DNA of 64,000 bases from Rubricoccus marinus (GTDB lineage: Bacteria > Bacteroidota > Rhodothermia > Rhodothermales > Rubricoccaceae). Every line of letters starts with the position of its first letter. Position 1 is the first letter of the stretch. A program made the position numbers and the translations under genes. This document shows positions 1 to 8,001 of the stretch, piece by piece. The stretch is from positions 3,014,619-3,078,618 of the forward strand of contig NZ_MQWB01000001.1 of assembly GCF_002257665.1 (NCBI RefSeq). Reading direction: 5' to 3'. Under the pieces are notes generated by a model, which saw nothing but the letters and a program-made list of their open reading frames with translations, did not search any database and was not told the DNA's origin.

Positions 1-455
1 GTGACCCGCATCTCGATGCGCTCGATAACGGTCATGTAGCGCTCGGAGAGGATCTTGGGCACGTTGTAGTCCGCGAGCAAGCCCTCTGGGAAGGCGTCGA
101 GGCCGTCGCCAGAGGCTGCGCGGCCGGGGTCGCCATCGGCGGCCATCCCGAGGGCGCGCTGGCGCTCGGCGATCTGGTCGATGTAGGGATCGAGCGCACC
201 ATAGAGGTCGCCGAGGAGATCGTGGAGGGAGTAGAACTGTGGCCCGACGACGTTCCAGTGGGCCTGGTGGTCGGCGTGCTTGAGGGAGATCAGTTCGTAG
301 AGCGTGGACTGGAGGGCCTCGTTGGAGACGGTGCGCGTGGCCGCGTCGTAAGGGACCATCTGGCCGGCATCGGCGGAGCCGTAGACGGAGAGGTCCTGAG
401 CCGACAGCGGCGCTGCGACGAGCAAGGCGGCCGCGAAGAGAGTGAGACGGGACAT
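1..455 (-). CDS. dps: Dps-like ferritin with a signal peptide (C-terminus cut off by the window edge)
   Basis: Reading leftward from ATG at 455, an open frame of 151 codons runs off the window edge. Residues 1-20 look like a signal peptide (MSRLTLFAAALLVAAPLSAQ), followed by a short linker. The Dps/ferritin helical core then begins with KHADHQAHWNVVGPQF, LHDLLGDLY and IDQIAERQRALG. The His in AHWN, the His and Asp in HDLLGD, and the Asp and Glu in IDQIAER match the inter-subunit ferroxidase ligands of Dps. Family role: Dps 12-mers oxidise Fe(II) with peroxide and store iron; cytoplasmic members also bind DNA. The leader suggests this one works in the periplasm, which is unusual; that is inference. 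It is divergent from lysS. The missing C-terminus prevents a check of the full fold. Confidence 0.85.
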   Translation of the reverse strand, partial: MSRLTLFAAALLVAAPLSAQDLSVYGSADAGQMVPYDAATRTVSNEALQSTLYELISLKHADHQAHWNVVGPQFYSLHDLLGDLYGALDPYIDQIAERQRALGMAADGDPGRAASGDGLDAFPEGLLADYNVPKILSERYMTVIERIEMRV

Positions 456-601
456 GACGAGAGAGGCGTGGTGAGAAAGGGAGCCCGGAGGCGGCCGTAC
501 CCACTCGCGCGCGCCGTCGTCGGTCCGCGCTTCATGCCTCCCTCATGGAGTTCGGGGTTTTGCCCATGCCTTCCCCCGTGCATCCGGTACGCCGCCCTCG
601 C

Positions 602-691
602 GCCTCTGGCGGCAAAGTCCTCTTGCGCCAGAGGCGCGAGGGAAAGCGGAGCGAAAACGGGCCTCTGGCGCGCGCGGCCTTCGCCAGAGGC
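602..691. repeat. Two inverted pairs of the 10-bp GCCTCTGGCG element in the dps/lysS divergent region
   Basis: The element lies at 602-611 and inverted at 626-635 (14-nt spacer), then again at 661-670 and inverted at 682-691 (11-nt spacer). Both pairs could form stem-loops. They fill much of the 267-bp gap between the divergent dps-like gene and lysS. I see no clear promoter here. Confidence 0.85.
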
Positions 692-722
692 GGATCTTGC
701 ACGCTCCATTCCGCCGAGCCGC

Positions 723-2318
723 ATGTCCGCCCGCGATCTCACCGAGCAAGAAGAAGTCCGCCGTCAGCACCTCGCCGCGCTCCGCGAGGCCGGCATCGAG
801 CCGTACCCCGCCGAGGCGTGGACCACGACGCACCACGCGCAAGAGGCGCTGGACCTGTTCGAGGACGCCAAACACGACCCCGAGGCCGAGGGGACGGAGC
901 CCGTCCGCGTGGTCATCGCGGGCCGGATGCAGACCAAGCGCGTGATGGGCAAGGTGGCCTTTTTCCACCTCTCCGACGCCTCTGGCGCGATCCAGATCTA
1001 CGCCCGCCGCGACGACCTGGAGGACGGCTGGTACAACGCCATCTTTAAAAAGCTGCTCGACCCCGGCGACTGGCTGGGCATCGAAGGCACGCTGTTCCGG
1101 ACGCAGAAGGGCGAGGTGAGCGTGCACGCCGACAGGATCGTGCTGCTCTCGAAGAGCCTCAAGCCGCTGCCCGTCGAGAAGACGGTCGTGGACGAGGAGA
1201 CCGGCGAGAGCAAGACCTTCAACGAGGTCACCGATCCCGACTTCCGCTACCGCCAGCGCTACGCCGATCTCGCGCTGCACCCCGAGGTGCGCGACGTGTT
1301 CGTCAAGCGCGCCCGCCTCTTGCGCACCATGCGCGACTTCTTGGACGCCAGAGGCTACGTGGAAGTGGAAACGCCCGCGCTCCAGCCGCTCTATGGCGGC
1401 GCCGCCGCGCGTCCGTTCAAGACGCACGCGAACGCGCTGGACATGCCGCTCTTTCTCCGCATCGCGGACGAGCTGTACCTCAAGCGGCTCCTCGTGGGCG
1501 GCTTCGAGGGCGTGTACGAGATCGCGAAGGACTTCCGCAACGAGGGCCTCTCGCGCTTCCACAACCCCGAGTTCACCATGATGGAGTTGTACGTCGCCTT
1601 CCGCGACTACGACTGGATGATGAAGCTCGTGGAGACGATGCTGGAGGAGATCGCCCAAGCGCTCCACGGCACAAGCGAGGTCACCTGGGGCGAGCACACG
1701 CTGAGCTTCAAGGCGCCCTTTGCGCGCATCCCCATCTTCCAGGCCATCGAGGACAAGACGGGTCACAACCTGCGCGGCAAGACGCGCGACGAGGTCGCGG
1801 ACATCGCCAAGAGCTTGCACATCGCCGTGGACGATAGCATGGGGCTGGGCAAGCTTATCGACGAGGTCTTTGGCGAGACCGTCGAGCCGCACCTTATCCA
1901 GCCGACGTTTATCACGGACTACCCCGTCGAGCTCTCGCCTCTGGCGAAGCGGCACCGGACCGAGGAAGGTCTGGTCGAGCGCTTCGAGCTTATCGCGGGC
2001 GGCAAGGAGCTGTGCAACGCGTTCTCCGAGCTCAACGACCCGCTGGACCAGCGCCAGCGCTTCGAGGACCAGGTCACGCTCGCGACGGCAGGCGACGACG
2101 AGGCCGTCAACACGGTCGACGAGGACTACCTCCGCGCGCTGGAGTACGGCATGCCGCCCGCGGCCGGGCTCGGTATCGGCATCGACCGCCTCACGATGGT
2201 GATGACCAACCAGCCCTCCATCCGCGACGTGCTCCTGTTCCCTCTCCTCCGCCCGGAGGACGGCGAGGAGGTTGCAAGCGGTGACGCGCCAGAGGCCTCT
2301 GGCGAGAACGCGCCGTAG
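723..2318 (+). CDS. lysS: Lysyl-tRNA synthetase, class II
   Basis: Charges tRNA-Lys with lysine in the cytoplasm; 531 residues, the usual length for class II LysRS. An N-terminal OB-fold anticodon-binding domain (about residues 60-170) is followed by the class II catalytic core. Motif 2, FRNEGLSRFHNPEF, sits near residue 272, and motif 3, GLGIGIDRL followed by IRDVLLFP, near residue 482. ATG 723 was chosen because the family N-terminus starts there (LTEQEEVRRQHLAALREAGI). The frame stays open upstream to about 222, but that stretch is low-complexity shadow. No Shine-Dalgarno is visible. The C-terminal tail past motif 3 includes PEASG, encoded by a palindromic dimer of the genome's 10-bp element at 2287-2304. 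Identity is secure. Confidence 0.97.
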   Translation: MSARDLTEQEEVRRQHLAALREAGIEPYPAEAWTTTHHAQEALDLFEDAKHDPEAEGTEPVRVVIAGRMQTKRVMGKVAFFHLSDASGAIQIYARRDDLEDGWYNAIFKKLLDPGDWLGIEGTLFRTQKGEVSVHADRIVLLSKSLKPLPVEKTVVDEETGESKTFNEVTDPDFRYRQRYADLALHPEVRDVFVKRARLLRTMRDFLDARGYVEVETPALQPLYGGAAARPFKTHANALDMPLFLRIADELYLKRLLVGGFEGVYEIAKDFRNEGLSRFHNPEFTMMELYVAFRDYDWMMKLVETMLEEIAQALHGTSEVTWGEHTLSFKAPFARIPIFQAIEDKTGHNLRGKTRDEVADIAKSLHIAVDDSMGLGKLIDEVFGETVEPHLIQPTFITDYPVELSPLAKRHRTEEGLVERFELIAGGKELCNAFSELNDPLDQRQRFEDQVTLATAGDDEAVNTVDEDYLRALEYGMPPAAGLGIGIDRLTMVMTNQPSIRDVLLFPLLRPEDGEEVASGDAPEASGENAP

Positions 2319-2690
2319 GGCACTGCCTCTGCTGCCAAAAGCGGTTGTGCCCCACGCTTCCCTCGTTGTCATCCTGAGCGCACGCGATCCCGAAAGGACG
2401 GCGCAGCCCAGGATCCCAGCGCCAGAGGCCTGTCCTGCCGCTACCTCCGGCCCTGTGTCATCCCGAGCCGTAGGCCAGCGAAGCTCACGGACGTGAGGGG
2501 GCTAGCCACGTGCGGCTCCGCTGCCGCGTCAGGCCACGGGACTTCTGGCGAGTTAACCCCTTGCCCTCGGGGTGGAAAGGCTGTCGCGTCCCCCAGGACG
2601 ACGTGCTGGGGAGTCCGTGTCGACCTCGTCGAGCACGGCAGCGTAGGCCTAGAACTCGCACCACAGCGCGAACCGGGTTCTAGCAGACGC
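2319..2690. other. Non-coding region with two degenerate GTCATCC-type interspersed repeats
   Basis: No convincing gene lies in this ~370-bp gap between the convergent lysS and coiled-coil genes. It holds GTCATCCTGAGCG at 2368-2380 followed by AGGATCC at 2410-2416, and a second related start, GTCATCCCGAGC, at 2457-2468. They resemble the GTCATCCTGAGCG...AGGATC intergenic repeat that I recognise from many bacterial genomes. A single CGCCAGAGGC copy lies near 2421. Confidence 0.5.
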
Positions 2691-2708
2691 GCCTCTGGCG
2701 CCAGAGGC
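2691..2708. repeat. 18-bp palindrome GCCTCTGGCGCCAGAGGC at a convergent gene end
   Basis: Perfect palindrome made of two head-to-head copies of the 10-bp element. Its last base is the first base of the stop codon (reverse strand) of the coiled-coil gene, so it sits right at that gene's 3' end and could act as a terminator hairpin. Confidence 0.9.
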
Positions 2709-2905
2709 TACGCGCCGGCCTGCTCCTTGAGCTTCGCGATCTCGCGAATGCTGCCCGTCAGGTGCGCGCGCAGGTTCTCGTGCTCCTCGCGGAGCGCGGC
2801 GAGGTCGGCGCGCAGGCGGTCACGCTCGGCCTGGAGATCGTCGATCTCCTGCTTGACCTCGCGGAGGCGGGCCTTGGGAACGCGGATCGTATCGGTGTCG
2901 CTCAT
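2708..2905 (-). CDS. Small coiled-coil protein (65 aa), unknown function
   Basis: ATG at 2905 gives MSDTDTIRVPKARLREVKQE and continues as an uninterrupted run of charged heptads (Leu, Ile and Val spaced 3-4 residues apart, rich in Glu, Arg and Lys) to the C-terminus. It is therefore almost entirely a predicted coiled coil with no signal peptide or membrane segment. An upstream in-frame start at 2956 adds a proline-rich stretch typical of out-of-frame high-GC sequence and was rejected. It stands alone and convergent with lysS. I do not recognise a family; a small oligomerising or scaffold protein is possible. Confidence 0.6.
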   Translation of the reverse strand: MSDTDTIRVPKARLREVKQEIDDLQAERDRLRADLAALREEHENLRAHLTGSIREIAKLKEQAGA

Positions 2906-3023
2906 GGGTGAGAAGCGGGGCGGGCGAAGGTAGCCGGGAAACGGCGTCCGGGGCAACGTCCGGCGCCAGAGGCTGCGGGTGGCCTCTGGCGCCGAGCGCC
3001 TGGCAGCGCCAGAGGCGCGTGGT

Positions 3024-4655
3024 CTAGGGGCGCTGGTTGCGGAGCGGCTGCGGCTGATACTCTTGGTTGCCGTCCTGGCCGGTAGACCGGGGCGCCTCGC
3101 GCGGCGTGTCGATGCCCGGCATGCGGGGGATGTCGGCGGCGCGCGGGGCCTCGGTCTTCTCCATCGAGATCTGGAACGGGCCAGAGGCCTCGCCGCTGCT
3201 CACGACGACGCGGTAGGTCCCGGCCGTCGCGAGCGTCTCGTTGACGCTGGCGCGCTCGTTGGTCGTTGTGCCCGGCATGCGGCGGCCGTCGGGGCCGACG
3301 AGGACGATGGAGGGCGCGAACCCGAGGGCGCGCGTGTCCACGCGGACGCGGTCGCCGACCTGGCCGGTAAAGGTGTAGGTCACCTGCTCGCCTGCCCGGA
3401 CGGAATCGCGCGCGGGGGCGGCGTTCGGAATCAGGCCACGGACGCGGGGCGCCTCTACGGCGGGCTCCTCCACCTTGGGACCGGCCTTCAGATTAACCGT
3501 GTAGGCGCCACGCTTGCCCTTCTCGCGCGAGGTCACGACCAGGCGGTAGCGGCCGTCCTCCTCTGGCGTGAACACGAAGCCGCCGTTCTGAGGCGCGATC
3601 TTGGTCGTCCCCCGCGTCAGCGTCGGCACGATCTCGAAGGCGGTTGACGCGAGCGCGAGCGTGTACTCGCGGTCGGCCTCGGCGCGGAACTCGTAGGTAT
3701 CGCGGTAGAACCCGTCCACGACTTCGCTGCGCTGGCCGAGGACGGCATTGACCGTCTGGTTGTTGGCGGAAAGCGTCCGGATGGGGGTCTCCTGCCGGAT
3801 GCGGAGCGTGTAGGCACCCTCACCGCCGGGCTCGCGCGAGGTCACGAGGAGTTGGAAGCGGCCCGGCCCGCGCAGGTTGTCGATGCGCACGCTCTCGCCC
3901 TCTCCGCCAGAGGCCTCGGCCTCGTAGCGCTGGCCGTCGGGTCCCACCACGACGAGGTCGGGCCGGAAGTCGCCAGAGGCGAGCGCGAAGGTGAGCACGC
4001 GGCCGGAGGAATCGGCGACAAACGTGAAGCGGTCCTCGTAGCGGCCGTTGACCTCCACGTCGCCCTCCCCGAGCGTGCCCTCGATCTCGCCCGCGGCGAT
4101 CGCGACGGCCTCTGGCGAGGAGTCCTCCACGATCTCCTCCACGACTGGGGCAGGCTCGGGGTCGTCGGCGAGCTGGCTCACGACGAGGAACGCGACCACG
4201 AGCAACAGCGCCACGCCGATCACGGACAGCAGCGGGATCAGCCACGAGCGGCCCTTTTCCGGCTCGGGCTCCGCCGGCGGCGGCATGTACCCACGGGGCG
4301 CCTTGGGAACCGCCGGCTTGACGACGGGCGGCCGCACGGGTGCGCTCGGCGGCACCGTCGCGCCAGAGGCCCCGGCGCTCGCCGCGGCGGCAGCCGCGCC
4401 GATGCCGGCGCCCAGAACAGGCGGCCGGGCTGCAGCTCCGTCGCCAGAGGCGCCTTCCCAGGCCCGCGTCTCGCTGGAGCCGCCGTAGCTCTCGCCCAGC
4501 GCCTCCCACGTCTCGCGCAGGAGCACGGTCCCATCGGCCGCTTGCACGACGACGTTGGTGGGCCGGAAGGCCACGCCGGTAAACGGGTCGGTCTCGCCTC
4601 GGGCGAGGAAGTCGCGGTCGGCCTCGGCGTCGAGGCGGTGGAAGTGCTGCGTCAC
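3024..4655 (-). CDS. Single-pass membrane protein with three pre-peptidase C-terminal (PPC)-like beta domains
   Basis: 543 residues from GTG 4655, a start chosen because it lies just downstream of the preceding gene's stop at 4678. A short cytoplasmic region (FHRLDAEADRDFLARG..., about 1-70) leads to an Ala/Pro-rich linker and one transmembrane helix near residue 190 (LIPLLSVIGVALLLVVAFLV). The exported remainder holds three repeats of a PPC-like pattern, each with a 'YxDxFxF/YEF' strand, a 'GPDG' or similar turn and a final 'G.Y.L.V/I' strand. PPC domains are extracytoplasmic beta sandwiches, often attached to secreted enzymes; no enzyme domain is seen here. It forms a likely operon with its upstream paralogue (22-bp gap). 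Function unknown. Confidence 0.8.
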   Translation of the reverse strand: MTQHFHRLDAEADRDFLARGETDPFTGVAFRPTNVVVQAADGTVLLRETWEALGESYGGSSETRAWEGASGDGAAARPPVLGAGIGAAAAAASAGASGATVPPSAPVRPPVVKPAVPKAPRGYMPPPAEPEPEKGRSWLIPLLSVIGVALLLVVAFLVVSQLADDPEPAPVVEEIVEDSSPEAVAIAAGEIEGTLGEGDVEVNGRYEDRFTFVADSSGRVLTFALASGDFRPDLVVVGPDGQRYEAEASGGEGESVRIDNLRGPGRFQLLVTSREPGGEGAYTLRIRQETPIRTLSANNQTVNAVLGQRSEVVDGFYRDTYEFRAEADREYTLALASTAFEIVPTLTRGTTKIAPQNGGFVFTPEEDGRYRLVVTSREKGKRGAYTVNLKAGPKVEEPAVEAPRVRGLIPNAAPARDSVRAGEQVTYTFTGQVGDRVRVDTRALGFAPSIVLVGPDGRRMPGTTTNERASVNETLATAGTYRVVVSSGEASGPFQISMEKTEAPRAADIPRMPGIDTPREAPRSTGQDGNQEYQPQPLRNQRP

Positions 4656-4677
4656 GGGACTGGGCGCCAGAGGCGCA

Positions 4678-6462
4678 TCAACGAGGGATGTCGAGAACGA
4701 TGGGGACGGACGTGCCGCCGCCGAGGGGCGCGGAGAACACGAGGCGCCCCTGATCGGTGCGGACGCCGTCGGCGTAGAAGACGAGGCGGCCGCGGCGCTC
4801 ACTACCGGGCTCGGCGATGGTGCCTGTTCCGGCGCTCTCGGCCGGGGCCGGCTGGTACTGCCGGCCTCTGGCGTCCATGAGGGCGCCCTGGCTGGCAAAG
4901 CTGCGCCACGGCGCCCACGGGCCGGAGTAATCCACCGAGCGGACGGTGACGCCGAGCTGTATACGGGTGCGGTCGCCGCGGGGATACGAGATGGAGACGG
5001 CGTTGACCGAAATCACGAACGTGTCGCCGTCTGGCGAGCGGCCCGTGGCCGAGCCGCCGATGGCGCCGGTCCACCCGCGTGGTGCGTCGGGGTCGGAGGG
5101 GTCGAAGCGGACGGGCTCGGGGCGCTCGGAGGCCACCGTGAGCGCGTAGCGCCCCGAGGGGTACGCTCCGCCCTCCCCCACCTTCGCGCTCATGATTTCG
5201 AGGACGTACGTGCCGGGCTCGAAATCGGATTTCTCCGCCGTGACGCCGGCGCGCTCGGCGCGGTTGAGCTCCGAGAGCGCGTCTTTTACGCCTCGGGTCT
5301 CCTCGCGCCAGAGATGGAAGGCGGGCGCGAAGTCCTGGCTCTGCACGTCGATCTTGAGGTCGTCGCCATCGCTGACGCGGAAGCGGTAGGCGTCCACGTA
5401 GCGGCCGTCCCGGAGCCAGCTGTCCTTGCCCAGCTCGCCGGAGACGGGGCGGCCGTCGCCCGCAAGAGGCTTGACGTCGATGGTGCGCATTTCGAGCGCG
5501 AACGGGCCTGTGGCCTCACGCTCGTCGCTGGAGATGAGCACGGTGTACGGGAGGTCCCACCCGGGCCGGAAGCGCAGCACGGCGCCAAAGAGGCTGTCGC
5601 CAGAGACGCCCCGCTCCAGCGTGCGCTGCTGGCGGATCTCGCCAGCGGGGCCGAGAAGCGTGATGCGCGGCGTGAACGCGGACGAGACGACCTCAAGGAT
5701 CACCGGGCGGTCCGGCTCAGCAAGCAGCGCGTAGCCGACCTCGAACCGGCCGGCAAGCGCCCGTCCGCTACCGAGCGTGTCGGCGCGGAGCGCGTCGCCG
5801 GCGCGGAGGGTGTCCCGAGCGGTCCCGTTGCCGACGAGCACCTGGTAGGCGCCAGAGGCCCCTTGCGAGGCCGTGGTCAGCGTGATATCGAAGCGGCCCG
5901 GCCCCTGCAAGCCGACGACCTCGGCGCGAGAGGACGTTCCGAGCAGGACCGACGCCGCGAGGCGGCGACCGTCGGGCGTGCGCACCGACAGGTCCGGCGT
6001 AAACGCCTCCGACGTGGCGACCACCGTGAAGGCCGTGCTATCGGACGTGGTGTAGGAGAGGAAGTCGACGTATTTGCCCGCGGCCGTCTCGGCGTCGCCG
6101 GGCTCTAGGGCGCCGCTGGCGAAGGCGGAGCCGTCCGGCTCGGCTGCCAGCGGCGTCGGTGCCTGGCGTTGTGCGGCGGCCCACGCGGTCCGTGCGATCG
6201 CGGCGTTGCGGGCCGCTTCGCCTTCGTCTAACGGGGTCTCGGCCACGTCCCACATGCCCCAGACCGCGAGCGCGAGGAAGCCGGCCAGCACGGCGCCAGA
6301 GGCCCACCGAGCCCGCGGGGGCACTCCGGCCCAACGCGCTTTGAGCCAGCCGACGAGCGCCGGCTCGGCGTCGCGCCGCCACGCCACGCCGCTGCGGCGC
6401 GCAGCGCGCTCCGATCCCTCGCGGGTGGGGCTTTCAGGGGGGAGTTCAGCGGGAACCGACAC
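4678..6462 (-). CDS. Single-pass membrane protein with PPC-like repeats, paralogue of its downstream neighbour
   Basis: 594 residues from GTG 6462 (MSVPAELPPESPTREG). A basic cytoplasmic segment is followed by one transmembrane helix near residues 55-72 (GAVLAGFLALAVWGMW). The exported part has three PPC-like repeats (for example AGKYVDFLSYTT, DGRYVDAYRFRVSDGDD, and 'GPGRFDITL' and 'PGTYVLEI' closing strands). The C-terminal ~130 residues form another beta-rich domain (ISVNAVSISYPRGDRTRIQ...), similar in style to DUF4352; that assignment is tentative. It sits 22 bp ahead of the paralogous gene on the same strand, so the two were probably duplicated in tandem and are co-transcribed. No catalytic motif is visible; a role in envelope binding or sensing is a guess. 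Confidence 0.8.
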   Translation of the reverse strand: MSVPAELPPESPTREGSERAARRSGVAWRRDAEPALVGWLKARWAGVPPRARWASGAVLAGFLALAVWGMWDVAETPLDEGEAARNAAIARTAWAAAQRQAPTPLAAEPDGSAFASGALEPGDAETAAGKYVDFLSYTTSDSTAFTVVATSEAFTPDLSVRTPDGRRLAASVLLGTSSRAEVVGLQGPGRFDITLTTASQGASGAYQVLVGNGTARDTLRAGDALRADTLGSGRALAGRFEVGYALLAEPDRPVILEVVSSAFTPRITLLGPAGEIRQQRTLERGVSGDSLFGAVLRFRPGWDLPYTVLISSDEREATGPFALEMRTIDVKPLAGDGRPVSGELGKDSWLRDGRYVDAYRFRVSDGDDLKIDVQSQDFAPAFHLWREETRGVKDALSELNRAERAGVTAEKSDFEPGTYVLEIMSAKVGEGGAYPSGRYALTVASERPEPVRFDPSDPDAPRGWTGAIGGSATGRSPDGDTFVISVNAVSISYPRGDRTRIQLGVTVRSVDYSGPWAPWRSFASQGALMDARGRQYQPAPAESAGTGTIAEPGSERRGRLVFYADGVRTDQGRLVFSAPLGGGTSVPIVLDIPR

Positions 6463-6535
6463 GGCTCAGAAGGGGGTCACGCAAGGTAACGACCGCTTCT
6501 GCCAGCCTCGTGCTCCCTGCGCGAGAGAGACGAAA

Positions 6536-6553
6536 GCCTCTGGCGCCAGAGGC
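6536..6553. repeat. 18-bp palindrome GCCTCTGGCGCCAGAGGC between same-strand genes
   Basis: Perfect head-to-head dimer of the 10-bp element, just beyond the 3' end of the membrane protein gene that stops at 6558 and upstream of the PPC-repeat gene at 6462. It is placed like a terminator for the membrane protein gene. Confidence 0.9.
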
Positions 6554-6557
6554 GGCC

Positions 6558-7253
6558 CTATACCAGCAGGATGACGAGCGCGATAAGCCCGCCGACGATG
6601 ACCGCGGCGTTGAGCGCGAAAAGCCCCAGCGTGCCCAGCACGAACGGCAGCTTCGCCAAGCGGACCACGCGCGCCGCCGTCGCGGCCTTGGCCCAGGCGC
6701 CTTTGGATTCCAGCACGAACCCGCGCGCGGCCCAGATCGCGCGGATCACGCCCGTGATGCGCCCCCCCGCCTCTGGCGATGCGGCCAGGGCCTCTCGCGA
6801 CTGCGACGCCGCAGCGATGGCGCCGCCACGCAGCCGCTCGGGCAGCGTCAGGATGTCGTTAAGCGTCAGGCCGAGCAGCCACGCCGAGGCTGCGGGCAGG
6901 AGCAACACCCCGAGAACCACGATCGCCACCAGCCAGGACGCGCCGCCCACTCCCAGCACGACCGGGCTCACCAGCGCCCACCACAAAATGAGTGCGCAGA
7001 CCGCGCTTACTGCACCCGTGCGGTTGGCGAACCGCACCAGTCCAGAGAGCCGCGGCAGCCACCGCCCAAGGCGCCGTAGCGCTCCCGCCTGCTCGGCGTC
7101 CGAGAGGGCCTCCAAGGCCTCTGGCGCCGGCGCGTCTGCCACGCGTGCGGGTCCGCGGTCCGCCGCCAGAGGCCCGGCGTCGCGTTCGGGGAGAGCATCC
7201 CCCGGTGCCGGTGGCGAGGGCGCCGGTCGGCGCGGGCGAGAATCCAGAGGCAT
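6558..7253 (-). CDS. Membrane protein of unknown function (231 aa)
   Basis: ATG 7253 (MPLDSRPRRPAPSPP) starts a Pro/Ala-rich cytoplasmic region of ~90 residues. Two close hydrophobic segments follow (SAVCALILWWALVSPVVLGV; WLVAIVVLGVLLLPAASAWL), then an amphipathic loop and a C-terminal hydrophobic stretch of about 45 residues (LPFVLGTLGLFALNAAVIVG...). No family is recognised. A longer in-frame start at 7337 would overlap the divergent CoA-binding gene and was rejected. The 42 bp between the two start codons must hold or overlap both promoters. Confidence 0.7.
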   Translation of the reverse strand: MPLDSRPRRPAPSPPAPGDALPERDAGPLAADRGPARVADAPAPEALEALSDAEQAGALRRLGRWLPRLSGLVRFANRTGAVSAVCALILWWALVSPVVLGVGGASWLVAIVVLGVLLLPAASAWLLGLTLNDILTLPERLRGGAIAAASQSREALAASPEAGGRITGVIRAIWAARGFVLESKGAWAKAATAARVVRLAKLPFVLGTLGLFALNAAVIVGGLIALVILLV

Positions 7254-7295
7254 AGCGGCAGCGTTGTGAGGGCTTCGTCTACGCCGATCCAGCCT

Positions 7296-7718
7296 ATGCA
7301 GTCCCCAGACCTCGCCGATTCCCTCGCCTCCGCCCACACCATCGCCGTCGTGGGCTGCTCACCTCGCGCGTACCAGACGAGTCACCGGATCGCGCAGTAC
7401 CTCCTCGACGCGGGTTACCGGGTGGTCCCGATCAACCCCTTCCACGACGAGATCCTGGGCCAGACAGCGTACCCGGATCTCCAGTCGATTCCCGAGGAGG
7501 TCGAGATCGATATCGTAAACGTGTTCCGCCGCTCGGAGCACACAGAGGGCGTGGTACACGATGCCGCCGCACGCGCTGCGGCCACAGGCCGGCACCCGCT
7601 GGTCTGGACGCAACTCGGCGTCCACTCGCCAGAGGCCCAGGCCGCGGCCGAGGCTGCGGATCTCCCCTACGTCGCGGAGCGGTGCATTATGGTAGATCAC
7701 CGCCGGTTCTTGGGATAG
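7296..7718 (+). CDS. CoA-binding domain protein (YccU-like)
   Basis: 140-residue single-domain protein with a Rossmann-type CoA_binding fold: HTIAVVGCSP near residue 15, LLDAGYRVVPINPFHDEILG, then VEIDIVNVFRR and LVWTQLGVHSPEA, ending in ERCIMVDHRR. These match the stand-alone CoA-binding family related to the N-terminal domain of succinyl-CoA synthetase alpha; the in vivo ligand and role are not established. Start ATG 7296 (MQSPDLADSL) is preferred over the in-frame ATG 30 bp upstream because the family begins near here. It shares the CCTATG context seen at several starts in this window. Confidence 0.9.
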   Translation: MQSPDLADSLASAHTIAVVGCSPRAYQTSHRIAQYLLDAGYRVVPINPFHDEILGQTAYPDLQSIPEEVEIDIVNVFRRSEHTEGVVHDAAARAAATGRHPLVWTQLGVHSPEAQAAAEAADLPYVAERCIMVDHRRFLG

Positions 7719-7971
7719 CCGCCCCAAATCAGCTCCGCCGGGCAGACCCTCCGTTTCCTCGTACGGGAAGCGAGGGAAGGGCCCAGGCAGGATGAGTCGG
7801 GCCTTCTGCCCTGACGAAGCCGTACCTCCCACCGCCGGGGGTGCAGGCCGTTCCTGCGTAGGCGTCTGCGCTGGCATCTTTGCCGACCTCTAGGGTTTAC
7901 CCCTAGCCCTAGCCTGGGGCTTCACGGTCCTCGCTGAGCCTCTGGCGCCGGGGAGGACGGGGGCGGTGCGG

Positions 7972-7979
7972 TAGATTTG
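7972..7979 (+). promoter_or_regulatory. Bacteroidota-type -7 element TAGATTTG upstream of the AbgT gene
   Basis: TAGATTTG matches the -7 consensus TAnnTTTG used by the Bacteroidota primary sigma factor and ends 22 bp before ATG 8002. No good -33 TTG element is seen at the expected distance, so only half of the promoter is supported. Confidence 0.4.
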
Positions 7980-8001
7980 GGCTTTCCCCATCGTTCTCGT
8001 C

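Noticed and set aside
222-722. Upstream in-frame extension of lysS
   Set aside because: Adds ~167 low-complexity residues opposite the dps-like gene; the family N-terminus starts at 723.
543-2372. 609-codon open frame antisense to lysS
   Set aside because: GC-rich shadow frame: composition is dominated by Ala, Arg, Leu and Val with no domain, and it lies opposite a certain gene.
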